From the NCBI GenBank assembly GCA_964625745.1, contig CAZVCJ010000012.1, positions 1-44,722 on the forward strand: DNA of 44,722 bases. Direction: 5' to 3'. This document shows, one piece after another, positions 23,624 through 31,774 of the stretch (positions within the stretch are counted from its first letter, which is position 1; each line of letters starts with the position of its first letter). This DNA comes from CAZVCJ01 sp964625745 (GTDB lineage Bacteria > Chloroflexota > Anaerolineae > VGOG01). The notes below the pieces were generated by a model. The model was not told the DNA's origin. It worked only from the letters and a program-made list of their open reading frames with translations, and made no database searches. The position numbers and the translations under genes are program-made.

Positions 23624-24826
23624 ATGAACAAGTCCACGGAGGTGCACGCCTCCTTCTCTACTAAAGCTGATGCCGGCAGCCGACGGCTGATGATCACGCT
23701 GTACTCCATAGCTGTCTTTCTGTACTGGATGGCCCTCTACCTGTATGTGCCCACGCTTCCCACGTACGTCCAGAGCAAAAACGATAATCTGGCGCTGGTG
23801 GGGGTTGTCCTCTCCATGTATGGTCTATGGCAGGCGATCATACGACTGCCGTTGGGCATTGCCGCCGATTGGCTGGGATGGCGCAAACCGTTCATCGTCG
23901 TCGGCTTCGCCCTGGCCGGGCTGGGCGCGTGGACCATGGGCACTGCCGACGGTGTGAACGGCTTGATCATCGGCCGGGCCATCACCGGGTTGGCGGCTTG
24001 CACCTGGGTACCACTGGTCGTGGTGTTCAGTGGCCTGTTCCCACCCCACGAGGCGGTACGGGCCAGCGCCCTGCTTACCTCCGTAGGAGCAGTGGGGCGC
24101 GTTTTGGCTACAGGCGTCACGGGCTGGCTCAACGAGCTGGGCGGGTACTCCCTGGCCTTTTTCCTGGCGGCTGGCGCTGCGGCGTTGGCCATTTTTGTCG
24201 CACTGCCCACTCAGGAGGAACGTCGTCCGCCGCGGCGACCTTCAGTCACAGGCATTGGCGGTCTGATCACCCGTCCAGATGTGCTGCTTCCCTCTCTGCT
24301 TGCCGCCCTAAGCCAGTATGCCAACTGGGCTATTACCTTTAGCTTCATGCCCATTTTGGCCAGGCAACTGGGCGCAACGGATGTCATACAAAGCGCACTG
24401 ATGAGCATGCACACCGCTGTGGTCATTCTGGGGAGCCTTCTGGCGACGGCCATTGTCAACCGCATCGGCGCCCGGCGACTGGTGTACCTCGGCTTCGCGC
24501 TTTTGTCCGCAGGGATCGGAGGGGAAGCGCTGGCCCCCTCGCTGCCGTTGTTGTTTGTCTCGCAATTCTGCATTGGGCTGGCTCAGGGCATCAGCTATCC
24601 GGTGCTGATGGGCATGAGCATTCAGTACGTGGCAGACGCCGAACGCACCACAGCCATGGGCTTGCACCAGGCCGTGTACGCTGTCGGCATGTTCGGGGGG
24701 CCGTGGATGAGCGGCAAGCTGGCCGACGCCATAGGCATCCGTTCGATGTTCGAGGTGACGGCGTTTTTCTGCCTGGCATCGGGTCTACTCGTTGCCCGTT
24801 GGCTCACCGAGAAGAGAGCCGATTAG
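23624..24826 (+). CDS. MFS-family transporter
   Basis: 400 residues with about twelve hydrophobic segments. The first-half motif A is RLPLGIAADWLGWRKPFIVV (near 73). A proline/aromatic-rich first helix (FLYWMALYLYVPTLPTYVQ) is typical of the YfmO/bacillibactin-exporter-like branch of MFS efflux proteins. The C-terminal half has IVNRIGARRLVYLGFA (near 280) and GISYPVLMGMSIQYV. The substrate is unknown. The ribosome binding site is weak (CGAGGG). The helicase gene starts 19 bases after its stop, so the two may be co-transcribed. Confidence 0.88.
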   Translation: MNKSTEVHASFSTKADAGSRRLMITLYSIAVFLYWMALYLYVPTLPTYVQSKNDNLALVGVVLSMYGLWQAIIRLPLGIAADWLGWRKPFIVVGFALAGLGAWTMGTADGVNGLIIGRAITGLAACTWVPLVVVFSGLFPPHEAVRASALLTSVGAVGRVLATGVTGWLNELGGYSLAFFLAAGAAALAIFVALPTQEERRPPRRPSVTGIGGLITRPDVLLPSLLAALSQYANWAITFSFMPILARQLGATDVIQSALMSMHTAVVILGSLLATAIVNRIGARRLVYLGFALLSAGIGGEALAPSLPLLFVSQFCIGLAQGISYPVLMGMSIQYVADAERTTAMGLHQAVYAVGMFGGPWMSGKLADAIGIRSMFEVTAFFCLASGLLVARWLTEKRAD

Positions 24827-24845
24827 GCATCTAATAGGATCATCA

Positions 24846-27416
24846 ATGTCCCTCTCCACGCTTCTGAGCACCTGGCAAACCGATCCCAGCATCGCCTCGA
24901 ACGTCGCCGCCTGGCGGACCTTCCCGCTGCGTCCGGCGCAGTTTGCGCCGTTCCCCGCTGATCTCCATCCCGCGCTGGCGGATGCCCTGCGCAGCCGGGG
25001 CATCCACGCGCTGTACACTCATCAGGCGACGGCGTGGCAACAGGCGCAAGCCGGCCAGCACCTGGTGGTCGTCACCGGCACAGCCAGCGGCAAAACCCTC
25101 TGCTACAACCTGCCCGTCTTGGATGGCCTGCTGCGCCATCCGCAGGCCCGCGCCCTCTACCTGTTTCCCACCAAAGCCCTGGCCCAGGATCAAAAGGATG
25201 CATTGAGTCAGCTTATCACTGCCAATTCCCAATCTCCAATCTCCAATACCCACCCTGACATTCGCATTGCCACCTACGATGGCGATACACCCGCTGAGGC
25301 GCGTCCACGCATTCGCACCACGGCGCGCCTGATCATCAGCAATCCCGACATGCTGCACACCGGGGTGCTGCCGCATCACACCTTATGGGCCGATTTCTTC
25401 GGGCATTTACAATTCGTGGTGATAGACGAGATGCACGCTTATCGCGGGGTGTTCGGCTCCCACGTGGCCAATGTCCTGCGGCGGCTGAAACGCATCGCCC
25501 GCTTCTACGGCGCGTCGCCCCAGTTCATTTTGACTTCGGCGACCATTGCCAACCCCGTTGAGCTGGCCGAGCGGTTGATCGAGGAGCCGGTGGCGCTGGT
25601 GGACGACGACGGGGCAGTCCGAGGCGCCAGGCACTTCTTGATCTACAATCCCCCCGTGGTCAATCGCGACCTGGGCCTGCGGCGCAGCGCGCTGCTGGAG
25701 AGTGTCCGCCTGGCAGGGGACCTGTTGCAGCACGGCGTGCAGACCATCGTCTTCGCGCGGGCGCGACAGACGGTGGAATTGATCCTCACTTATCTGCGGC
25801 GATCTCTCCCCTCCCCTGCTTTCGGGGGAGGGGCTGGGGGAGGGGGCGAGATTCGCGGCTATCGCAGCGGCTACCTGCCGCGCCAGCGCCGTGAGATCGA
25901 GCGTGGGCTGCGCGAGGGGCGGGTGCGCGCCGTGGTCGCCACCAACGCCCTGGAACTGGGGATAGACATCGGCGGCATGGGCGCGGCGGTGCTGACCGGG
26001 TACCCAGGCACCATCGCCGGCACCTGGCAGCAGGCCGGCCGCGCTGGTCGCCAGACCGAGGCGTCGCTGGCAGCCCTGGTCACCTCGGCCAATCCGCTGG
26101 ATCAATTCCTGGCCCGTCACCCCGACTATTTCTTCGGCCGCTCGCCTGAGCAGGCCCTCATCAACCCCGACAACCTGCTCATCCTGCTGGGGCATTTGCG
26201 CTGTGCGGCTTTCGAGTTGCCGTTCCGGGCGGGAGAAGGTTTTGGCCACGTCGAGGGGGCGCGGGTGGCGGAATTCCTCCAGTTCTTGCAGGAGGCCGGG
26301 GTGCTGTACCAATCGGGGGACAAGTACTTTTGGATGGCGGATCAATATCCGGCTCAGGATATCTCGCTGCGCAGCGCTTCGCCCGAAACCGTGTTGCTCC
26401 AGGCACGGGATGGTGACGAGTGGACGACCATCGGCCAGGTAGACCAGGCCAGCGCGTTTTGGATGGTGCATCCAGGCGCGGTCTATCTGCACGAGGGGCA
26501 GGCGTACCTGGTGGAGGAGCTGGACTTGGCGCAGCACATCGCGCGGCTGCGGGCGGCGGAGGTGGATTATTACACCCAACCACGCAGCGAGACGACGGTG
26601 CAGCTTTTAGACAAGCTGGACGAGGTCGAAGTGCGTGGCGCGACCAAAGCCCACGGCGAAATCGCTGTGACCACCCAGGTGATCGGCTTTCGCAAGGTCA
26701 AGTGGTTCACCCAGGAGCAACTGGGCCTGGGAGAGGTCTCCTTGCCGCCGACCGAGTTGGTGACCACGGGCTATTGGGTGGCCCTGGCGGAGGGAACGGT
26801 GGCGCGTTTGCGCGAACAGGGAGTGTGGACCAGCGATCCCAACGATTATGGGCCAAACTGGCTGGCCCAACGCGACCGGGCGCGAGCCCGCGATGGCTAT
26901 CGCTGTCAAGCCTGCGGCGCACTGGAACAGGGCGGTGGCCTGAGCCTGTCGAAGGGTCACTCCCACCACGTCCATCACAAGACTCCCTTCCGCGCCTTCG
27001 CCTCGTACCGCCAGGCCAACCAACTGTCCAACCTGGTGACCCTTTGCCCGAGCTGTCATCATCGGGTTGAGTTGGCGGTGCGCATGCGCAGCGGGCTGGC
27101 CGGCCTGTCCTTTGCCCTGGGCCACCTGGCGCCACTGTTCTTGATGTGCGACGCTCGCGACGTGGGCGTACATTCCGACCCCAAATCGCCCCTGGCCGAT
27201 GGCCAGCCAGCGGTGGTGATCTACGACCAGGTGCCGGGCGGCATCGGGTTTAGCGAGCGCCTGTTTGAGCTGCACGACGAGTTGACGGCCCGCGCCTACG
27301 AATTGGTCGCCGCCTGCGAGTGCACCGATGGCTGCCCGTCGTGCGTCGGCCCGGCTGGTGAAGGAGGCATCGGTGGCAAGCGAGAGACACTGGCGATTTT
27401 GGAGGCATTGTCGTGA
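24846..27416 (+). CDS. mrfA: MrfA/YprA-type DEAD/DEAH helicase with an HNH nuclease module
   Basis: 856 residues from the ATG at 24846. Helicase motifs: Walker A VTGTASGKTLCYN near 77, DEMH box FVVIDEMHAYRG near 194, TSATIANP near 232, and the motif VI region QQAGRAGRQTE near 398. The C-terminus has the DUF1998 zinc site ACECTDGCPSCVG (near 829). These match MrfA, the 3-prime to 5-prime helicase of the UvrABC-independent repair pathway of Bacillus subtilis (about 750 residues). The extra length is an HNH module at about 677-745: CQACG, then HHVHHKTPF, NLVTLCPSCHHRVE, a complete C-x2-C/H-H/N/C-x2-C-H set. A palindromic repeat (25803-25850) and a short repeat encoding GLSLSKGHS are inserted in frame. 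mrfB lies two genes downstream. Confidence 0.92.
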   Translation: MSLSTLLSTWQTDPSIASNVAAWRTFPLRPAQFAPFPADLHPALADALRSRGIHALYTHQATAWQQAQAGQHLVVVTGTASGKTLCYNLPVLDGLLRHPQARALYLFPTKALAQDQKDALSQLITANSQSPISNTHPDIRIATYDGDTPAEARPRIRTTARLIISNPDMLHTGVLPHHTLWADFFGHLQFVVIDEMHAYRGVFGSHVANVLRRLKRIARFYGASPQFILTSATIANPVELAERLIEEPVALVDDDGAVRGARHFLIYNPPVVNRDLGLRRSALLESVRLAGDLLQHGVQTIVFARARQTVELILTYLRRSLPSPAFGGGAGGGGEIRGYRSGYLPRQRREIERGLREGRVRAVVATNALELGIDIGGMGAAVLTGYPGTIAGTWQQAGRAGRQTEASLAALVTSANPLDQFLARHPDYFFGRSPEQALINPDNLLILLGHLRCAAFELPFRAGEGFGHVEGARVAEFLQFLQEAGVLYQSGDKYFWMADQYPAQDISLRSASPETVLLQARDGDEWTTIGQVDQASAFWMVHPGAVYLHEGQAYLVEELDLAQHIARLRAAEVDYYTQPRSETTVQLLDKLDEVEVRGATKAHGEIAVTTQVIGFRKVKWFTQEQLGLGEVSLPPTELVTTGYWVALAEGTVARLREQGVWTSDPNDYGPNWLAQRDRARARDGYRCQACGALEQGGGLSLSKGHSHHVHHKTPFRAFASYRQANQLSNLVTLCPSCHHRVELAVRMRSGLAGLSFALGHLAPLFLMCDARDVGVHSDPKSPLADGQPAVVIYDQVPGGIGFSERLFELHDELTARAYELVAACECTDGCPSCVGPAGEGGIGGKRETLAILEALS
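25803..25850. repeat. GC-rich palindrome inserted in frame in the helicase gene
   Basis: CTCCCCTCCCCTGCTTTCGG and GGGAGGGGCTGGGGGAGGGG form a hairpin that adds about 16 Gly/Pro/Ser-rich residues between helicase motifs (LRRSLPSP then GGGAGGGGEIRGY). It belongs to the same family as 1424-1512. Confidence 0.75.
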
Positions 27417-27636
27417 AAGAACCACGGATTAACGGAAAAACGCGGATTAGAGCGCCGTTGATCCGCGTCTTTCTTCCCAGGCTCTTTGGGATTTCGCGTG
27501 GCCAGAGGGTCGGACTCCCCAACTCGTTGGGGGTGACACGCGAAGAACCCGAACAAGTTCGGGACTCCGCTACCACCCACGCAAACTCCCGGAGACCCTC
27601 TTCCCATCCCTGTCTCTGAGGCAAAGGGAAAACACC
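27417..27636. repeat. Gene-free stretch with two small hairpins
   Basis: It contains CCACGGATTAACGGAAAAAC and CGCGGATTAG words, then CCCCAAC-TC-GTTGGGG (27518-27533 approx.) and CCCGAAC-AA-GTTCGGG (27548-27563), each next to a GGACTCC word. No gene or promoter is evident. Confidence 0.6.
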
Positions 27637-29181
27637 ATGGGCATAGCCACCACAATCAGTTTGATAGCGTTGGGCCTTGTCATGTTGTTCGGCTGTAGCG
27701 CCTTTGGGTTGGTTTCGATCCGGGAGGGCGAGCGCCGTGCGGCGCGGGTGGCGTTGGGAGCGGCGGTATTGACTTCGCTGCCCTTTTTCCTGGCCTCGCT
27801 ACTGCCAGTGGCGGTCAAACTGGTTATACTGGGGGTGATTGTCGGCGGGGGGATGATCTTGTTTCTCTTGCCCATCGGTCGGGTCGAGCGCGGCAACGAT
27901 GTGCCCAGTCGGCGTTTTGACGAACGTGACATCATGTTTGCCCGCGCACGTCTGGTCCCAGGCAGCCCTGAACACGGGGCCTACTATGCCATGCGTCCGG
28001 AAAACCGAGCCGTTGACGACGAGACTCGCGCTCTACCGGGATTGCTCTCACTCACGGCCAGCAAGGCCAATCCGCTGGCCTTTGCTTCGGCCGAGGCGAG
28101 CTTCTGCCTGACCGGGGCGCTGCGGGAAGAGGTGGATGGGCCGGTGGCTCCAGGTCGCTTAAAGGTGAACATTCAGGAGGGTGCTGAAACTCCTCCCCCT
28201 CACAGGGGGAGGCTGGGAGGGGGTGAGTCTTGCGACCTGAATTCAACGGCGCTGAGCGAAACAAAGGTTGATTCTTCGACGGAAGGCCCACCCTCCTCTG
28301 CCCCCTCCCTCCGAGGGAGGGGAAATACACTACTTGCTGAACACTCGCGCTCGAAATTCACGACCGCGCAGATGACGTCTTACATCAAGGGCCTGGCCCG
28401 CTATTATGGCGCGTACACAGTGGGCATCACCGAGCTGCAGCCTTACCACGTTTATTCGCACGTCGGCCGCGGGAGCGGTGAGTATGGCGCTCCCATCACC
28501 CTCGGTCATCGCTACGCTATCGCCTTCACCGTCGAGATGGACCACGCCATGACGGGGACAGGTCCCAATGCACCAATATCCATGGAATCGGCACGGCAAT
28601 ACGTCGAAGCAGCCAGGGTTGCCTTGCAATTGGGCTACTTGATCCGCTGGCTGGGCTACCCGGCCCGCGCCCACATTGACGGCAACTATCGCGTCATTGC
28701 GCCGCTGGTGGCTCGCGACGCCGGCCTGGGCGAGATCGGTCGGATGGGGCTGTTGATGACGCCCGAACTGGGACCGCGCGTGCGGTTGGGCGTGGTGACG
28801 ACCAATCTGCCTCTGATCCCGGATCAACGCGACGAGGACACGTCGGTGCTTGACTTTTGCCGCATCTGCCAGAAGTGTGTCGAAGCCTGCCCCAGCCAGT
28901 CCATTCCTCCGGGGGATAGAGAAGAAATAGACGGTGCGTTGCGCTGGCGCATCAGCGCCGACAGTTGCTTCCGCTACTGGAACCGCGTCGGCACAGACTG
29001 TGGGCGCTGCATGGCCGTTTGCCCCTACTCGCACCCCAACAACCCGGCCCACAACCTGGTGCGCTGGGCCGTGCGGCGTTCGGGCGCTGCGCGGCGTGTG
29101 GTGTTGTGGATGGATGACGTCTTTTATGGACGCAAGCCGCTACCTCGCTTGGCACCTAACTGGGTGCCAAACAACCTTTGA
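27637..29181 (+). CDS. Reductive-dehalogenase-like iron-sulfur protein with N-terminal membrane anchor
   Basis: 514 residues, start ATG after AAAGGGAA. No twin-arginine signal; instead residues 4-28 and about 38-82 form two or three membrane spans (LIALGLVMLFGCSAFGLVSI; LTSLPFFLASLLPVAVKLVI). The soluble part matches the RdhA/QueG-like cobalamin fold: LGYLIRWLGYPARAH, GLGEIGRMGLLMTPELGPRV, VRLGVVTTNLPLI, then two [4Fe-4S] motifs CRICQKCVEACPSQSIP and CGRCMAVCPYSHP. In RdhA enzymes the cobalamin removes halogen from organohalides. Whether this one does so is unknown, since similar membrane-anchored proteins occur in organisms not known to respire organohalides. A 140-base repeat is inserted in frame at 28185-28325, before the catalytic region. 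It lies between mrfA and mrfB. Confidence 0.85.
   Translation: MGIATTISLIALGLVMLFGCSAFGLVSIREGERRAARVALGAAVLTSLPFFLASLLPVAVKLVILGVIVGGGMILFLLPIGRVERGNDVPSRRFDERDIMFARARLVPGSPEHGAYYAMRPENRAVDDETRALPGLLSLTASKANPLAFASAEASFCLTGALREEVDGPVAPGRLKVNIQEGAETPPPHRGRLGGGESCDLNSTALSETKVDSSTEGPPSSAPSLRGRGNTLLAEHSRSKFTTAQMTSYIKGLARYYGAYTVGITELQPYHVYSHVGRGSGEYGAPITLGHRYAIAFTVEMDHAMTGTGPNAPISMESARQYVEAARVALQLGYLIRWLGYPARAHIDGNYRVIAPLVARDAGLGEIGRMGLLMTPELGPRVRLGVVTTNLPLIPDQRDEDTSVLDFCRICQKCVEACPSQSIPPGDREEIDGALRWRISADSCFRYWNRVGTDCGRCMAVCPYSHPNNPAHNLVRWAVRRSGAARRVVLWMDDVFYGRKPLPRLAPNWVPNNL
28185..28325. repeat. Complete palindromic element inserted in frame in the dehalogenase-like gene
   Basis: Two hairpin-bearing ends (TCCTCCCCCTCACAGGGGGA and CCCCCTCCCTCCGAGGGAGG) flank a unique middle of about 75 bases. 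It encodes about 47 low-complexity residues with no place in the RdhA fold (from ETPPPHRGRLGGGE to GPPSSAPSLRGRG). Confidence 0.8.
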
Positions 29182-29210
29182 CGTTTTACGTTTCACGTTT
29201 TACGTTTCAC
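29181..29210. repeat. Tandem ACGTTTTACGTTTCAC repeat
   Basis: Two copies of a 15-base unit (ACGTTTTACGTTTC, then AC) directly after the dehalogenase-like stop. It is the reverse complement of the GTGAAACGT type at 12349-12379. Confidence 0.8.
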
Positions 29211-29232
29211 TTCCGACGTTTCCCAAGATAGC

Positions 29233-30483
29233 ATGGACACCTCTCTCTCCGATAAACTCAAATCGCTGGGCGTGAAGATCGGCGCGCGCGATCTGCCGCC
29301 GCCCCGGCCGCGCAAGCCTTATCCCATCGAGCGGGTCGTGCCGGGCCGCTTTCAAGAGACGCCGCACGGCGAGGTATACGTCGTCGAGGAGCGATACCCG
29401 CTTGAGCACCGGCATGGATGCGCTGCGCTGCAGATCACGTCACCCCTGCGCGTCATCGCCGAGTGGGCGTGCGAATCACGCCTGGCCGAGGCCGAACTGG
29501 ATACCTTCGCCTTCCTCGACACCGAGACGACGGGGTTGTCAGGTGGCACGGGCACCTACGCCTTTTTGGTCGGAGTCGGCCGCTACGATGGGCAGGAGTT
29601 TCACCTGACCCAGTTTTTCATGCGCGATCCGATAGAGGAGCCTGCACTGCTGGCGGCGCTGACCGAGTTTCTCCAGCCCTGTCAGGCACTGGTGACGTTC
29701 AACGGCAAGGGCTTTGACGTGCCCCTCTTGAACGCCCGCTACATAACCAATGGTGAGCGATCTCCCTTGATGTCTCTTGCCCATCTCGATCTGCTACCGC
29801 TGGCAAGACGGTTGTGGCGCGCTCGCCTCCCCAGTCGCGCTCTCGGCTACCTGGAGGAGCACGTCCTGGGCCTGGCTCGCACCCAGGAGGATGTCCCCGG
29901 CTGGGTGATCCCCGGCCTGTATTTTGGCTACCTGCGTAGCGGCGACGCGCGGGCCATGAAGAGCGTCTTCTATCACAACGCGGTGGATGTGCTCTCGCTG
30001 GTCGCGCTCCTGAGCCACGTCGCAGAGATGCTCGACGATCCATTTGGCGAAGCTGTCGTCCATGGGTTGGACCTGGTGGCGATTGGGAAAATGTTCGAGG
30101 ACTTGGGACATCTGGAGAAAGCTACGCAGTTGTACGAACACGGGTTGGCGCACGATCTACCCGAGGAGATCCATTGGGACACGGTGCGGCGGCTATCATT
30201 CGCCCAAAAGCGGCGCGGCAACCTGCGGGCAGCGGTGACGCTGTGGCGCCAGGCGACGGGCAGTGGGCAGGTTTACGCTCACGTCGAGCTGGCCAAGTTC
30301 TACGAACACCAACAGCGTGACTATAGCGAGGCCGCACAGTGGACGCAGGCGGCGCTCGCTCTGGTCAACGCGCCCGGTTTTCCCCGACAGGAGCGCAGCC
30401 GGTGGCTGGCCGATTTAGAACACCGCCTGGCGCGTTTGCATAGAAAGTTGGATAGCAACAGATGCGATCGCAGCAACGATTAG
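29233..30483 (+). CDS. mrfB: MrfB/YprB-type exonuclease with C-terminal TPR
   Basis: 416 residues, nearly the length of Bacillus subtilis MrfB/YprB (about 413). A DnaQ-like RNase H-fold exonuclease domain spans about 90-270: FAFLDTETTGLSGG (D-x-E catalytic pair, near 95), LVTFNGKGFDVPLLNAR (near 155), the DLLPLARRLW segment and VFYHNAVDVLSLVALL (H-x-x-x-D, near 248). This is the DEDDh pattern. A TPR region follows (MFEDLGHLEKATQLYEHGLA; LAKFYEHQQRDYSEAAQWTQ). In B. subtilis MrfB removes damaged DNA with MrfA. No clear ribosome binding site precedes the ATG. The next gene overlaps by 22 bases. Confidence 0.88.
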   Translation: MDTSLSDKLKSLGVKIGARDLPPPRPRKPYPIERVVPGRFQETPHGEVYVVEERYPLEHRHGCAALQITSPLRVIAEWACESRLAEAELDTFAFLDTETTGLSGGTGTYAFLVGVGRYDGQEFHLTQFFMRDPIEEPALLAALTEFLQPCQALVTFNGKGFDVPLLNARYITNGERSPLMSLAHLDLLPLARRLWRARLPSRALGYLEEHVLGLARTQEDVPGWVIPGLYFGYLRSGDARAMKSVFYHNAVDVLSLVALLSHVAEMLDDPFGEAVVHGLDLVAIGKMFEDLGHLEKATQLYEHGLAHDLPEEIHWDTVRRLSFAQKRRGNLRAAVTLWRQATGSGQVYAHVELAKFYEHQQRDYSEAAQWTQAALALVNAPGFPRQERSRWLADLEHRLARLHRKLDSNRCDRSND

Positions 30484-31358
30484 ATCAGATAGTTGGCATC
30501 GGATTGGTGAACCTGGCCACCCTCACCTGGGCCACCAATATGGTGCTGGGACGCTGGCTGCGGGACGACATCGGCCCGCTCACGCTGGCTGCAGCGCGGT
30601 TTTTCATCGCCTCGCTGCTCTTCGCGCCCCTGCTACGGCGACGACCACGGGAGGAGCGTCGTCTGGGGCAAGACCGCTGGCTGCTGCTGGGGATGGCCTT
30701 GAGCGGTGTGGCCGTCTTTACTCCTGTTCTGTACCTGGGACTGCGCTTCACCACGGCTGTCAACGCCACGCTGGTCAACGGCTTCGGCCCGCTGGTCACT
30801 GGCCTCCTGGCGGCGCTGCTGATTCGGGAACCCATGTCCAGACGCCAGTTTACGGGTGCTGTCATTGGTCTGGCCGGCGTGATTAGCCTGATCTCCGGCG
30901 GCTCCCTCATCTTCTGGCAGGCGGTGCATGGCAACGTCGGCGATCTTATCTCGCTGGGTGCAGTAGCGCTGTGGGGGCTGTACTCCATCCTGGGCCGCCA
31001 GGTCATGCGCCGCCGTTCGGCCCTCTCCACCACGGCTTTGTCGGTCTTCCTGGGCCTTCCTCCTCTGTTGCTCGCTGCTGCCTGGGAAGTCCAGACCTTC
31101 CCGGTCAGCGTCCGGCCTCAACTCGTCTTGGCCGTGCTGTACATTGGCATCGCCCCGGCGGTGATCGGCTTTCTATCCTGGAACGAGGGGGTGCGTCGCC
31201 TGGGATCCAGCGGGGCGATGGTGTTCTACAACACGCTGCCCCTCTACGGCGCTTTGCTGGGCCGCCTGTTCCTGGACGAGTCCATCGGGCCGGCTCATCT
31301 GATCGGCGGAACGTTGATCATTGGCGGCGGATTGTGGGCTTCGCGGGGATGCGATTGA
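30462..31358 (+). CDS. EamA/DMT-family transporter
   Basis: 298 residues with ten hydrophobic segments in two EamA repeats, typical of drug/metabolite exporters: first repeat LATLTWATNMVLGRWLRDDI to LLAALLIREPMSRRQFTGAV, second repeat from GDLISLGAVALWGLYSILGR to GALLGRLFLDESIGPAHLIG. The conserved G-P-L-x-T and E-P/E-S motifs at the ends of the repeats are present. The start ATG lies inside the last codons of mrfB (22-base overlap), so it may be translated from the same mRNA. Its 3-prime end overlaps the convergent GNAT gene by 64 bases. The substrate is unknown. Confidence 0.88.
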   Translation: MRSQQRLDQIVGIGLVNLATLTWATNMVLGRWLRDDIGPLTLAAARFFIASLLFAPLLRRRPREERRLGQDRWLLLGMALSGVAVFTPVLYLGLRFTTAVNATLVNGFGPLVTGLLAALLIREPMSRRQFTGAVIGLAGVISLISGGSLIFWQAVHGNVGDLISLGAVALWGLYSILGRQVMRRRSALSTTALSVFLGLPPLLLAAAWEVQTFPVSVRPQLVLAVLYIGIAPAVIGFLSWNEGVRRLGSSGAMVFYNTLPLYGALLGRLFLDESIGPAHLIGGTLIIGGGLWASRGCD

Positions 31359-31774
31359 ACGTACCGTGACATCATTATCAGCTCAACCCGCTGCGTCCAG
31401 CCAATGTTTCTCCAAAAGGCAATGGTGTCTTGATTGTCACCGAAGACAAAGATATGACATTTGCCGATCCCGCCTCGTCTGAGAGTGGACAAACATTGCT
31501 CAACAAGGGCGCGGCCCAGTCCCTGGCGGTGATGGGATTTGCTGACGGCCAGGTGGTGGATATAGCCGCGTCTGCCATCGTGACCACAGAGGACAGCTCC
31601 CACGAGATGCTCGCCATCGCAGGCCACAAAGCTCAGGCCAGGATTGCGCTCCAGAAAGCGCGCCACGCCTTCTTCTGAATCCGTATCACTTAACCCTACG
31701 CTCTCTGAGGTCCGCCAGAGGCCCAGTACCTCGTCATAGTCTCCAATGGTCATCTCTCGTATCACGACACTCAT
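31295..31774 (-). CDS. GNAT-family N-acetyltransferase
   Basis: 159 residues. IREMTIGDYDEVLGLWRTSE opens a standard GNAT domain; motif A is IHHLAVSKSHHRQGLGRALV (R/Q-x-x-G-x-G/A type, near 77), then a conserved NQDTIAFWRNIGW (near 115). The fold is complete by about residue 140; the final 20 residues run through the end of the opposite EamA gene and may be an extension from a lost stop codon. Its ATG overlaps the stop of the upstream HEAT-like gene (ATGA), so translation is probably coupled. The acceptor is unknown. Confidence 0.88.
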   Translation of the reverse strand: MSVVIREMTIGDYDEVLGLWRTSESVGLSDTDSEEGVARFLERNPGLSFVACDGEHLVGAVLCGHDGRRGYIHHLAVSKSHHRQGLGRALVEQCLSTLRRGGIGKCHIFVFGDNQDTIAFWRNIGWTQRVELIMMSRYVQSHPREAHNPPPMINVPPIR

